A stretch of 64,000 bases of DNA, taken from the NCBI RefSeq assembly GCF_000970305.1, contig NZ_CP009517.1:3162001-3226000 (forward strand), in the 5' to 3' direction. Below the pieces are notes generated by a model, which was given only the letters and a program-made list of their open reading frames with translations, was not told the DNA's origin and did no database searches. The position numbers were made by a program, and so were the translations under genes. Position 1 is the stretch's first letter. Every line of letters starts with the position of its first letter. Positions 47,866 through 56,302 of the stretch are shown here, piece by piece. The DNA is from Methanosarcina barkeri 3. Its GTDB lineage: Archaea > Halobacteriota > Methanosarcinia > Methanosarcinales > Methanosarcinaceae.

Positions 47866-48141
47866 TTATTTTCTACTTCTAGCCAGAGCATAGTCCGAAT
47901 AGATTTTCAGAAACTCTTTGTCAGTTTGCAGGAGCACGGTTTCAAACATCGCTACATGGATTTTTTCTTTTCTGGCAATATCAAGCAGGATTTTACGAAT
48001 TTCTTCACTTTTTGTCAGATTTGCCATTTGCTCATAAACGTTGATAGCATCCAGCTCTGCAATCATGGCAGCTCTAAGGATCTCTTTATCAAGGTCTTCA
48101 GGTCTGGTTTTTTCAAGCTCTACAAGTGCCTCCGAAAACAG
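47866..48141 (-). CDS. Ferritin-like/rubrerythrin-family protein without a normal start codon
   Basis: The recognisable protein reads FSEALVELEKTRPEDLDKEILRAAMIAELDAINVYEQMA, ending in a short tail with Ser-Arg-Lys; it belongs to the small ferritin-like proteins that accompany encapsulins, with Glu/ExxH iron ligands (E at AELDAINVYEQ and EKIH). The in-frame ATG (48066) lies well inside the homologous region. Upstream, the frame is open only to a stop at 48154-48156, with a strong AAGGGGG-TGGAG ribosome-binding site, and the first usable codon is CTG at 48141. Either CTG is the start or the real ATG was lost by mutation. No encapsulin gene is adjacent. Confidence 0.6.
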   Translation of the reverse strand: MFSEALVELEKTRPEDLDKEILRAAMIAELDAINVYEQMANLTKSEEIRKILLDIARKEKIHVAMFETVLLQTDKEFLKIYSDYALARSRK

Positions 48142-48568
48142 GTCTCCACCCCCTTAAAATGTGCTTATAAGGTATTGAAGGACAAGAGTAATGTTTCTTT
48201 CTATTGGGAATAATAGCTTCAAGATATAGTTTGTAAAAATAAGATTAATGAAATAAAAATTAAGTAGATGAAACTAAAGATTTAAAGATATATAACAATA
48301 AAATTATTTATATTCATAAATGCATCCTGGTAAGAAGAAAATTTAAGACCATTTTAGTAATAGATACCTGATTTTGGCTTTATGTGGGAAAAAATAGTCA
48401 ATAAGATATAATAAAAAATTATATTCGGTTGGAAAAAGACTTATAGACAAATCTCATAAATAGTCCTATAATTCAGTTATAAAATAATGATAAAGATATA
48501 CATCCCGGCAAGCTCCGAAAAAGCTTATACAGGCTCGCCAGGAGAGAATCTCACAGAGGCCAGAGATC
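48142..48568. other. Intergenic region, divergent
   Basis: About 430 bp of A+T-rich DNA between the ferritin-like gene and the protease gene. I see no gene. GATATATAACAATAAAATTATTTATA near 48286-48312 may contain a promoter. Confidence 0.35.
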
Positions 48569-50806
48569 TTGAAAAGAGTAAAACTTTCCTTACTTAAAAA
48601 AATAAAACCTTTTCTGGTTGTGTTTATGATTTTGATTTTGTGCCTGTCAAGCAGCCCAAGTTTTGCCGACGAAAATGCCGAAGACCCTGAAATATCACAA
48701 AACTGCACGCATTCTGACGAGTCCGTGGTTGAACCCGTGATTAAAACGGCCCCAATGAACCCTGACTTTCTGGAAGACCAGCAGCCTGACTCAGTTGAAG
48801 CTTTTTCTTTTGTGGGTAGTTACGGACAGATTTCAGGAACCGGATATAAACCGTCACCTGTTGACCTGTCAGGGCTTGCAAGCTCTGAAGAAAGACCTTT
48901 GTTGGGTGCTTCAGGTTCAGATCTTCCGGCTGTTTATGATCTGCGCAAGGAAGGAAAAGTAACAGCCGTAAGGAATCAGGGAAAGGACGGGAGCTGCTGG
49001 GCCTTTTCAAGTATCGCTTCCCTCGAGTCTTATATCCTGGAAAAAGAAGGAAAAAGCTATGACTTTTCTGAGAACAACATGAAAAACATTGTCTCAAATA
49101 GCTATTCACAGGGGTTTGATCTTACACCTGATAATGGTGGCAATGCATTCATATCAACAGCATATCTTTCTCGCTGGAGCGGGCCTGTAAATGATTCTGA
49201 GGACCCTTATAACGATTCATCTACTTATTCACCCACAGGGCTTTCTGTACAGAAACATGTACAAGAGACACTATTTCTGCCTAAAAAGTCCGAATTCCTG
49301 GATAACGAGGTTATCAAGAATGCAATTATGGATTACGGGGCTGTGTACACAACAATGTACTGGAATCCTGGGTATTATCAGCAAAGAAACTATGCCTATC
49401 GATACCCAGGGAGCCTGTCGGTCAATCATGCTGTAACCATTGTAGGATGGAATGATTCTTTTGATAGGAATTCATTTACGCAGGTTCCTCCAGGAGACGG
49501 GGCTTTTATAGCGAAAAATAGCTGGGGCGATACCTGGGGAGAGGACGGGTACTTTTATATTTCCTACTACGACACAAAACTCGGATACAGTGAAAATGCC
49601 ATATTCACAGCTGAAAGTCAAAATAACTATGACCATGTCTATCAGTATGACCCACTGGGATGGATAGTATCAAAAGAATATGAAGGAAGCCTGGTTGCCT
49701 GGGGAGGTAATGTTTTCTCCTCGGAAAGGAATGAAAACCTCAGAGCCATAGGGTTCTATACTACGGATCTTAATACAGCTTACGAGATATACATATATAA
49801 AAATCCTGTTTCCGGGCCTGTGAATTCTGGACAGGGATACCTTGTACAGGAAAGTGGCAGATACTCTTTCCCAGGATACCATACACATGTACTGAATTCG
49901 GCAGTGCCAATAAATGCCGGAGAGAAATTTTCAATAGTTATTAGATTCACCAATCCTTCGGATTCAGGTCCTCTTGCAGTCGAAGAGCCGATAGCCCGTT
50001 ACAGCAGTAAAGCCCAGGCCAATCCCGGAGAAAGTTATGTGAGCCCTAATGGCGTCAAGTGGGAGGATATATCAAGAAATTCGGAAGCAAATCTCTGCAT
50101 TAAAGCTTTCACAACCAGTTACATACTTCCTGAGGCGGGTTTTACTTCAAATGTTACAACAGGAATGTATCCTCTTACAGTCCAGTTCACAGATCTTTCC
50201 AGCAATGCTTTATCCTGGAGGTGGGATCTGAACGGGGATGGAACAATCGACTCAATAGCTCAGAATCCAGTCTATACCTACAGGTCTTACGGGACTTATA
50301 CTGTTTCTCTGAATATCGGAAATAGTAAAGGGTCTAACACCGAGACTAAAACTGATTATATAAAAGTGGTCCCTCTTTCAATTAACTCAGCCAGCCCAGT
50401 AGAGAATGTAGCAACCTACAAAGGAGAAAAGCAGGAGTTCAGTGTCAGTACAAATTATGCCTGCAATATAAGCTGGTATCTTAATGGAGAAAGTAGGGGT
50501 TCCGAATCCAGCGTTAAAGATAGTTCACACACGGAAGTCATCCGTTCTCCAGGCTTTTATAATATCACAGCAATTGCCCGAACCCGAGACGAAAACGTTG
50601 CACATAGCTGGAACTGGACAGTCCGCACATGGAATCCCTGGGATAGCTCGGCTTCCCAGGAAGGGGAAAACATAAGCACTGAAGAGCTTCAGGAAGCTAT
50701 TCATATCTACCGCAATGGTCTACAGATACCTGAAACCGGAGCAGAACTCACGGGTGAGAGGCTTAAAGAACTGATACAGCTCTGGCGAGAAGGTTCAAGA
50801 GATTGA
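48569..50806 (+). CDS. Secreted papain-like (C1A) cysteine protease with PKD domain
   Basis: 745 residues with a signal peptide (KKIKPFLVVFMILILCLSS, cleavage near Ala-33), a pro-like segment, then a C1A peptidase domain: catalytic Cys in GSCWAFSS near 142, His in VNHAVTIVGWND near 287 and Asn in AKNSWGDTWGEDGYFY near 317. A beta-rich domain (355-515) follows, then a PKD domain (about 523-600) with WRWDLNGDGTIDS, another Ig-like region and a C-terminal helical pair (EELQEAIHIYRNG, GERLKELIQLWREG). It is probably an extracellular protease. The start TTG 48569 is weakly supported. Similar proteins are frequent in Methanosarcina. Confidence 0.88.
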   Translation: MKRVKLSLLKKIKPFLVVFMILILCLSSSPSFADENAEDPEISQNCTHSDESVVEPVIKTAPMNPDFLEDQQPDSVEAFSFVGSYGQISGTGYKPSPVDLSGLASSEERPLLGASGSDLPAVYDLRKEGKVTAVRNQGKDGSCWAFSSIASLESYILEKEGKSYDFSENNMKNIVSNSYSQGFDLTPDNGGNAFISTAYLSRWSGPVNDSEDPYNDSSTYSPTGLSVQKHVQETLFLPKKSEFLDNEVIKNAIMDYGAVYTTMYWNPGYYQQRNYAYRYPGSLSVNHAVTIVGWNDSFDRNSFTQVPPGDGAFIAKNSWGDTWGEDGYFYISYYDTKLGYSENAIFTAESQNNYDHVYQYDPLGWIVSKEYEGSLVAWGGNVFSSERNENLRAIGFYTTDLNTAYEIYIYKNPVSGPVNSGQGYLVQESGRYSFPGYHTHVLNSAVPINAGEKFSIVIRFTNPSDSGPLAVEEPIARYSSKAQANPGESYVSPNGVKWEDISRNSEANLCIKAFTTSYILPEAGFTSNVTTGMYPLTVQFTDLSSNALSWRWDLNGDGTIDSIAQNPVYTYRSYGTYTVSLNIGNSKGSNTETKTDYIKVVPLSINSASPVENVATYKGEKQEFSVSTNYACNISWYLNGESRGSESSVKDSSHTEVIRSPGFYNITAIARTRDENVAHSWNWTVRTWNPWDSSASQEGENISTEELQEAIHIYRNGLQIPETGAELTGERLKELIQLWREGSRD

Positions 50807-50876
50807 TGGCTTCTATAAAAATGTAATTTAAAGACAAAAAAGTAAAGCAAAAAGGTAAAACGGAAAAAAAGAGAGA

Positions 50877-51017
50877 AGGAAAAAACAAAGGAAAAACAAA
50901 GGAAAAACAAAGGAAAAACAAAGGAAAAACAAAGGAAAAACAAAGGAAAAACAAAGGAAAAACAAAGGAAAAACAAAGGAAAAACAAAGGAAAAACAAAG
51001 GAAAAACAAAGGAAAAA
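50877..51017. repeat. 11-bp tandem repeat after the protease gene
   Basis: About twelve copies of AAAGGAAAAAC fill the gap between the convergent protease and pcc1 genes. The long minus-strand frames across it (Phe/Leu-only) are artefacts. Confidence 0.9.
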
Positions 51018-51101
51018 AGGATAGAGAACAAAAAAGAGTAAAGGAAAGAAAATAAAGAAAAACAAAGGAAAGAGATAAAGAAAAATAAGGAAAAATTAGC
51101 T

Positions 51102-51350
51102 TTATCGTACTTTATCTTCTTTTTCCATAGCCTCTTCGATTCCTTCTCCAATTTTAACATTCATGAGAAAGTCATCAACTGTTGCCAGGAGAGAGCCAAT
51201 TTTTTCAGAATGAAACCGAACAGCAACTTTATCATCATGAATTTCACTTTCCATGCTTCTAAGGTTATCCGGAGAAAGAGCTTGTAAAATTTTTGCAGCG
51301 GATTTTCTTGATTTGGGATCTGGAAATTCAATCGTACCTGTAATTTTCAT
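51102..51350 (-). CDS. pcc1: KEOPS complex subunit Pcc1
   Basis: About 82 residues from ATG 51350, where GGGAGTG is suitably placed (the ATG at 51362 lacks this). Content: MKITGTIEFPDPKSRKSAAKIL, VAVRFHSEKIGSLLATVDDF, the small alpha/beta fold of Pcc1. Pcc1 dimerises and joins Kae1, Bud32 and Cgi121 in the KEOPS complex that makes threonylcarbamoyl-adenosine on tRNA. It follows the RecJ-like gene by about 40 bp, a conserved archaeal pairing. Confidence 0.85.
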   Translation of the reverse strand: MKITGTIEFPDPKSRKSAAKILQALSPDNLRSMESEIHDDKVAVRFHSEKIGSLLATVDDFLMNVKIGEGIEEAMEKEDKVR

Positions 51351-51392
51351 AAACACTCCCATCGCTTTTCCAACTTATTATCTTTATCTTTT

Positions 51393-52724
51393 TTAGTTTT
51401 TCGTTTTAGTCTTCTTGAGCTGGTCACCTATGATTCGGTCTGCAATGCTCAGGAACTCCTCGGCACTCCCAAGAGGAATTGTAGCCCCGGAAGCTACATT
51501 ATGTCCGCCTCCTCTTCCACCAACTGAACTTGCAGCTTCCCTCAGGGCAAAAGCAAGATCAAGGCCCTTTGAGACAAGCTCACGGGTGCCTCTTGCCGAG
51601 ACCTTCAAGATTCCTTCGGATTCATTTATGCAAACGAAGGGAAGCTCGGGATGAAGGTAACGGACTACCGTGCTTGCAAGGTTTCCGGTAGAAAGGGCAT
51701 CAGCAGTAATAACATACCATAGATTTTCTCCTTTGCGAATTTTTTCTACATTTTCCCTGACATTCAGTGTAAGTTTCTTTTCATATTCGCTTTTAAAAGA
51801 AAGGGCTTCACTGACAATCTCCTGGTCTTTCAGACAAAGAGAAATAGCCAGCCCGTAGATTTTCTGCTTTCCACATGTATTAAGAATAGAAATAAAATCG
51901 TAAACGTTTCTTACAAGCTCCCGATTCAGCAGCAAAACTTCTCCTATAACGGCTTCGATAGCCTCCGGGCTTGCTTGCCTGACAAGTTTCAGAGCGACAG
52001 CATTGGCCAGTCTTGAAACTTCCTCCTCAGACAGATTTTCAATCTTTCCTGAAAGCCTGAGCTGGTTCAAAAATTCCGTAACTTTTTCAGGGTAACCGGT
52101 TATATCCAGAAAGGGTTCAGTACTGTATGCAAGTACGTCTATGAGGTCTCCATCTCCTACTTTGAGTCCCTTCCTAATAGATACAACCCCTGTTTTTAAG
52201 GCTTCTTCCAGAATGAAAGCATTGGCCGTGTGAAAGAGTTGCTTATCTCCGATTGCACCTGCAAGAGCCAGTCCTGCAAGGTCAACGTTATCAGCTGCCA
52301 GTTCTCTCGCTACCAGGTAGCAGGTGCCAGAAGCCGAGAGATCAGTTGCCCCGTCGATTCCAACCAGATGGGCATTTACAACAGCTTTTGCCGGAGATTG
52401 CCCCACAGGCTGGTGGTGATCGAGCACTATAACATCAGCTGCCACCTTACCAATAAGTTCAGGCTGCCCGCTGCCCATATCGCAAAAGATAACAAGTTCA
52501 TCCCTGGAGATGCTCCTATTAATGTCTTCAATCACAGCTTCATCCAGCCTTCCAGCTATCGAAAGCTGGAAACAAATATCTGCTCGCAACAGGGCCTGTG
52601 CCATTATCCCGGCTGAAGTCAGCCCATCAGCATCATTATGTGAGACTACGCGCACAAATCTGTATTTCCGGATTTTTTCGGCTGCGTTTTTTGCAAGATT
52701 TATCAGTTTCTCAAGCTCGCTCAA
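51393..52724 (-). CDS. Archaeal RecJ-like DHH phosphoesterase
   Basis: 443 residues of the DHH superfamily: SHNDADGLTSAGI near residues 29-41 (motif I), CDMGS near 80-84, LDHHQPVG near 100-107 (DHH motif) and the DHHA1 end GGRGGGHNVASGATIP near 407-422. These bind two manganese ions. Archaeal RecJ-like proteins associate with replication (GINS-associated nuclease) or degrade RNA. It starts at TTG 52724, with GAGTGATGG upstream, and forms an operon with pcc1. The precise role, exonuclease or CDC45-like, cannot be settled from sequence. Confidence 0.88.
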   Translation of the reverse strand: MSELEKLINLAKNAAEKIRKYRFVRVVSHNDADGLTSAGIMAQALLRADICFQLSIAGRLDEAVIEDINRSISRDELVIFCDMGSGQPELIGKVAADVIVLDHHQPVGQSPAKAVVNAHLVGIDGATDLSASGTCYLVARELAADNVDLAGLALAGAIGDKQLFHTANAFILEEALKTGVVSIRKGLKVGDGDLIDVLAYSTEPFLDITGYPEKVTEFLNQLRLSGKIENLSEEEVSRLANAVALKLVRQASPEAIEAVIGEVLLLNRELVRNVYDFISILNTCGKQKIYGLAISLCLKDQEIVSEALSFKSEYEKKLTLNVRENVEKIRKGENLWYVITADALSTGNLASTVVRYLHPELPFVCINESEGILKVSARGTRELVSKGLDLAFALREAASSVGGRGGGHNVASGATIPLGSAEEFLSIADRIIGDQLKKTKTKN

Positions 52725-53078
52725 AATCCATCACTCAAAAAATTCAGTAATAAAATCAAAAGTATCGGTTTGAAAATCAAATAATACATATTGTCAGAGA
52801 ATAAAGGATGTCAGTCTATACTGCTTGATAATATAAAACTTTGTATATTCGGTAACTAAAGGGTTTTTACATCACAGATAGAAGGTTTTGAATCTATTTA
52901 ACTTTTTAAAAATGGAAAACAGAAAACACATTTCCTTTTAAGTAAATTATTAATATTGTTTCTTCTTAAATCTCAAAAACAGGTTATTCAACTCGTATTT
53001 TCTACCAGCGCAGGTTCTGGAACGTCTGCTTCTATTTTGTATGATAGATCATGTAGATAATTCTTCAAGGTTGTTCAA
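52725..53078. other. Intergenic region
   Basis: About 350 bp upstream of the RecJ-like gene and downstream of the membrane-protein gene. No gene or repeat is seen; an A+T-rich stretch near 52820-52870 may hold the recJ-pcc1 promoter. Confidence 0.35.
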
Positions 53079-53516
53079 TCACAAAGACGAAATCTTAAAT
53101 TTATATACGAACTTCATACCACAAGAGAACAATGCCAATCCAATTCCAACATAAAAGAACCCTATGTCAAAAGCTGGCAGAAGACTAAATTTACGGATAG
53201 TAACTCCACCTAATATCATTACCACCATAACCAGGTATGATTTTCTATCAAAAAATTCCGTAACAAACATTTTCTTTCTATTATCTTTACTTATTCGAGT
53301 CGTGTGCTTTTCAACTAATTTAGAGAAAATGAAAAAATAAAATACCGAGAATACCGAAGCAGCTAAAAAAACACTAAAAATATATCTCCCCTGACTTATA
53401 AAATATGGTAATCCAGTCTCTATTACCATTGTTCCAGCAAACATCCAAACTATGCCTGCAATCAAAATTAAATATTTATTAGGAATCAATGATTTCTGTT
53501 TTAGGTTGTTGCTCAT
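53079..53516 (-). CDS. Four-helix membrane protein, unrecognised family
   Basis: 145 residues with four hydrophobic segments (YLILIAGIVWMFAGTMVIE, YIFSVFLAASVFSVFYFFIF, YLVMVVMILGGVTI, FDIGFFYVGIGLALFSCG), and a conserved-looking NKYLILIAGIVW entry and FDRKSYLVMVVMI. I do not recognise the family name, although similar small proteins are found in many prokaryotes. It stands alone. Function unknown. Confidence 0.72.
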   Translation of the reverse strand: MSNNLKQKSLIPNKYLILIAGIVWMFAGTMVIETGLPYFISQGRYIFSVFLAASVFSVFYFFIFSKLVEKHTTRISKDNRKKMFVTEFFDRKSYLVMVVMILGGVTIRKFSLLPAFDIGFFYVGIGLALFSCGMKFVYKFKISSL

Positions 53517-53730
53517 ATTGACTACTTAACCTGTATTCATGACATAAAAACTTATAGTATTATGGTCTGTAGAAACTTACGTTTTAACTGAAACTGCGTA
53601 TAAACACATATGCACGTGGACAATCAATCTTCATTTGTCTGTGCCTATTTTGTAGTTTTTGTAACCAAATAATGGCATTTCAACAGCAAACTCCAGCTAC
53701 TGAAACGACAGATACTGCATCGATTATTTC

Positions 53731-53840
53731 TGTGATTTCCGTGATTTCTGTGATTTCCGTGATTTCTGTGATTTCCGTGATTTCTGTGATTTCCGTGATT
53801 TCCGTGATTTCCGTGATTTTCGCGATTTCTGTGATTTCCG
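53731..53840. repeat. 9-bp tandem repeat
   Basis: About twelve copies of GTGATTTCY (Y = T or C), with alternating TCT/TCC versions suggesting an 18-bp higher-order unit. Encodes a spurious Ile-Ser-Val repeat on the plus strand. It lies in the 470-bp gap between two minus-strand genes, with nothing else supportable. Confidence 0.9.
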
Positions 53841-53989
53841 AATTTCCGCAATTTTCGTGGCTGTAAATCCGGATACAGTCACTCTACGAACGGCTGCATT
53901 TTCCGTGTTACAGAACTTTACATGACTTAAAAATAATAATTTACGTCATAAACTGTAGTCGTTTTCTTATTATGTGTTTATTTGAAAAT

Positions 53990-55327
53990 CTATGTACTGG
54001 AACTTGCAGCTTTTCTCAGAACTTCTGTCGCAAAAGGTGCTTTTTCGTCGGTGCAACTCATTAGTTCTGCAGCGTAATCACAATATTTCCTGTAGAAACT
54101 AAGCTCATCTCTCATCCCAGGCAAATCTAGATTTCCTATATTCTGGACTTCTTTTAATGCTTCTGCAAGGTATTGAACAGCTTTTTGAAGCTGTTTTTTG
54201 CCCTTGGAGTTTTCAATTACGGCTTTAGCTTCTTCCAGGTACTTGTTCACTTCTTCTTTAGCGTCCTGTCTTTTGAAAATTATTGAATAGAATGAACGAT
54301 AAAAAGGAAGGCAAAACTGAGCAGGATTATCACAAGACGCTTCCTTTGCTGCGGTTTCGAAATATTTTATTGCATTTTCTAATTCTTTTTTGTAATTTTC
54401 CTCGGTCTCAGCCTTGGAAGCCATGAATATTGAAACTCTTCCAAGAGAATGATTTGAGTAGGATCTTACAGAATTGTTTTGATCGTTGGTCAGTTTAAGT
54501 AAGTCATTGCGTACCTTTTGCTTATCTGAAAAATAGGAAAACGCAGAACCAAGAGCATATGCAGCACTGGACCTAACTTCATGGTCTTTATTATTAGTCA
54601 GTCTAAGTACATTATTCAAAGCCTGTCGTTTATCTGTCACCTGAGAAAATGCAGATTCAAGAGCTAAGGTAGCACTTATCCTCACGAAAATGTTTTCATC
54701 GTTGATCAGTCTATGCATGTCACTCCATGCCTGTTGTTTATCCGGTACTTGAGAAAACGCAGAACCAAGAGCTTCGGCAGCACTAGACCTCACTAGCCAG
54801 TTTTCATCATTAGTTAGTCTAAATAAATCATTCCATGCCTGTTGCTTATCCGGCACTTGAGTAAATGCAGAATCAAGAGCTTTGGAAGCACTAGACCTGA
54901 CATCATGATCCTTATCAGTAATCAGTTTAAGTAAATCGTTCCATGCCTGTTGCTTATCTGGTACGTCAGAAAATGCAGAATCAAGAGTTATGACAGCACT
55001 AGACCTGACATCATGATCCTTATCAGTGATCAGTTTAAGTAAGTCATTCCATGCCTGTTGTTTATCTGGTACGTCACTGGTCAATCTAAGTAAATCGTTA
55101 TATGCCTGCTGCTTATCCGGCACTTGAGTAAATGCAAAATCAAGAGCTTTGACAGCACTATCCCTTACATAACTGTCTTCATCACTGGTCAATCTATGCA
55201 AGTCATTCCATGCCTGTTGTTTATCCGGCATGAAAGAGAAGAAATTCTTTAATTCCTCTAGTGCGTGCATACGCTCCTTGGGGTCACTGCTTAGACATTG
55301 ATTGTGAATTTTCTTTTGGTCGACCAA
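53990..55327 (-). CDS. HEAT-repeat protein
   Basis: 445 residues. Residues 20-300 are about nine degenerate HEAT-type repeats with the pattern PDKQQAWNDLLKLTxDxDxxVRSSAAxALGSAF, very similar at DNA level; residues 300-440 form a different helical domain (NAIKYFETAAKEA, YLEEAKAVIENSKGKKQLQKAVQYL). HEAT repeats are protein-binding scaffolds. One repeat is incomplete (PDKQQAYNDLLRLTSDV followed directly by PDKQQAWNDLLKLIT), consistent with unequal exchange. Start TTG 55327. Such proteins are common in Methanosarcina, and no partner is linked here. Confidence 0.85.
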   Translation of the reverse strand: MVDQKKIHNQCLSSDPKERMHALEELKNFFSFMPDKQQAWNDLHRLTSDEDSYVRDSAVKALDFAFTQVPDKQQAYNDLLRLTSDVPDKQQAWNDLLKLITDKDHDVRSSAVITLDSAFSDVPDKQQAWNDLLKLITDKDHDVRSSASKALDSAFTQVPDKQQAWNDLFRLTNDENWLVRSSAAEALGSAFSQVPDKQQAWSDMHRLINDENIFVRISATLALESAFSQVTDKRQALNNVLRLTNNKDHEVRSSAAYALGSAFSYFSDKQKVRNDLLKLTNDQNNSVRSYSNHSLGRVSIFMASKAETEENYKKELENAIKYFETAAKEASCDNPAQFCLPFYRSFYSIIFKRQDAKEEVNKYLEEAKAVIENSKGKKQLQKAVQYLAEALKEVQNIGNLDLPGMRDELSFYRKYCDYAAELMSCTDEKAPFATEVLRKAASSST

Positions 55328-55670
55328 CTGCCAAACACCATAAATATAATAAAAGTCAATGTTTAAAAATTTTCCTGCCTGGCTTTATAGAATAGAGGGC
55401 TTAGATAATTTATATGCTTTCTTCGCCAATTTATATACTTTCTTCACCGACGACTACATATGTAAATCAATTGAACATAGTTTAAATGGTGCTTTAACAG
55501 AAACTAGAGTGGGGAAATCTATGCTCTCGAGATAATATCCTATAGATCTAAAGGTTATTATTTAAGAATGTAGGTGATATAAAACATATATCCCGAAGAT
55601 CCCGCAGGGATCAACTTAATTAGTTAGAAAATGTATAGTATAAAACGGCAGGGTATCCTGTAAACTTTGA
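55328..55670. other. Intergenic region upstream of the tRNA gene
   Basis: About 340 bp without a gene. GAAAATGTATAGTATAAAA at about 55627-55645 is a plausible tRNA promoter, ending 26 bp upstream of the mature 5' end. Two near copies of CGCCAATTTATATRCTTTCTTC-like sequence occur at 55410-55450. Confidence 0.35.
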
Positions 55671-55742
55671 ACATCAGTAGTGTAGCGGTCATCACCGGGC
55701 GTTGCCAACGCTCGAACCCGGGTTCGAATCCCGGCTGATGTA
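55671..55742 (+). tRNA. tRNA-Gly (GCC)
   Basis: A 72-nt cloverleaf: acceptor ACATCAG pairs fully with CTGATGT, discriminator A; D arm with GTGT...TCAC; anticodon stem GGGCG/CGCTC with loop TTGCCAA, anticodon GCC; four-base variable loop; T stem CCGGG/CCCGG with loop TTCGAAT. No encoded CCA and no intron. The first pair is A-U, unusual because archaeal tRNA-Gly normally starts with G1-C72. The anticodon (positions 34-36) lies at about 55703-55705. Confidence 0.9.
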
Positions 55743-55744
55743 TT

Positions 55745-55800
55745 TCCCGAGTCCCATCGCCCGAGTCCCATCACCCGAATTCCGTCACCCGAGTCCCGTC
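55745..55800. repeat. 14-bp tandem repeat downstream of the tRNA gene
   Basis: Four degenerate copies of CCCGAGTCCCATCR stand directly behind the tRNA. They share CCCG with the T arm, perhaps by chance. Confidence 0.75.
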
Positions 55801-55814
55801 TCGGGAGGACGGGG
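55794..55814 (+). terminator. Hairpin after the tRNA gene
   Basis: CCCGTC (55795-55800) pairs with GACGGG (55808-55813) around a short loop and is followed by CCCTTTTCG. It may be a transcription end for the tRNA-Gly gene, though archaeal termination often needs only a T run. Confidence 0.3.
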
Positions 55815-55924
55815 CCCTTTTCGCTCACTCCGTTCGCTCAAGAGGGCTGAGTTATAGGCTAGATAAATTGATTTTTAACTCACTCAGAAACCTATTTACC
55901 CAAATTTTGCATCAGGTCACTTAG

Positions 55925-56170
55925 TAAATGTGATCACAAGCCTTTTTTAAAAAAAAGTTTGATCAAAAATCCCTAGTAACAGTGTGATCACAACCCTTTT
56001 AAAAAATGCTTGAGCACATACCTTCTCAGAAAAGCTTTGATCGAAAACGAGATAACGTTTAGATTTGAAAAACTTATCCCCAAACCCTATAGGCGTGATC
56101 ACAAGCCTTTTTTAAAAAGGCTTGAGCGAAAATAGTGCATGAAATTCTTCCCCTGGTAACGGCGTGATCA
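55925..56170. repeat. Palindromic repeats with GTGATCAC and AAGCCTTTTTT
   Basis: Three to four imperfect units, each with GTGATCACAAGCCTTTT, a run of A, and CTTGATC/CTTGAGC-type end. Each unit is partly self-complementary (AAGCCTTTTTTAAAAAGGCTT at about 56110-56130 is a near-perfect palindrome). No coding capacity. Located between the tRNA and the surface-protein operon, 500 bp without a gene. Confidence 0.6.
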
Positions 56171-56302
56171 ACCGGCGCAACGGTTGCGGGTCAGCGGTTG
56201 AGGCACGTAAGAAAATAGGAAACTGCTTGAAAACAAAATTAAAAAAGATAAGCAGCTTTGAAGGCTGCTTAAAGTTAAAACTTATTTTAAATTGAGTATT
56301 TT

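Noticed and set aside
50707-51160. Minus-strand FSFVFPLFFLC repeat frames
   Set aside because: Artefact of the 11-bp AAAGGAAAAAC repeat.
53672-53866. Ile-Ser-Val repeat protein on the plus strand
   Set aside because: Encoded only by the 9-bp repeat, with no ribosome-binding site or flanking coding sequence.
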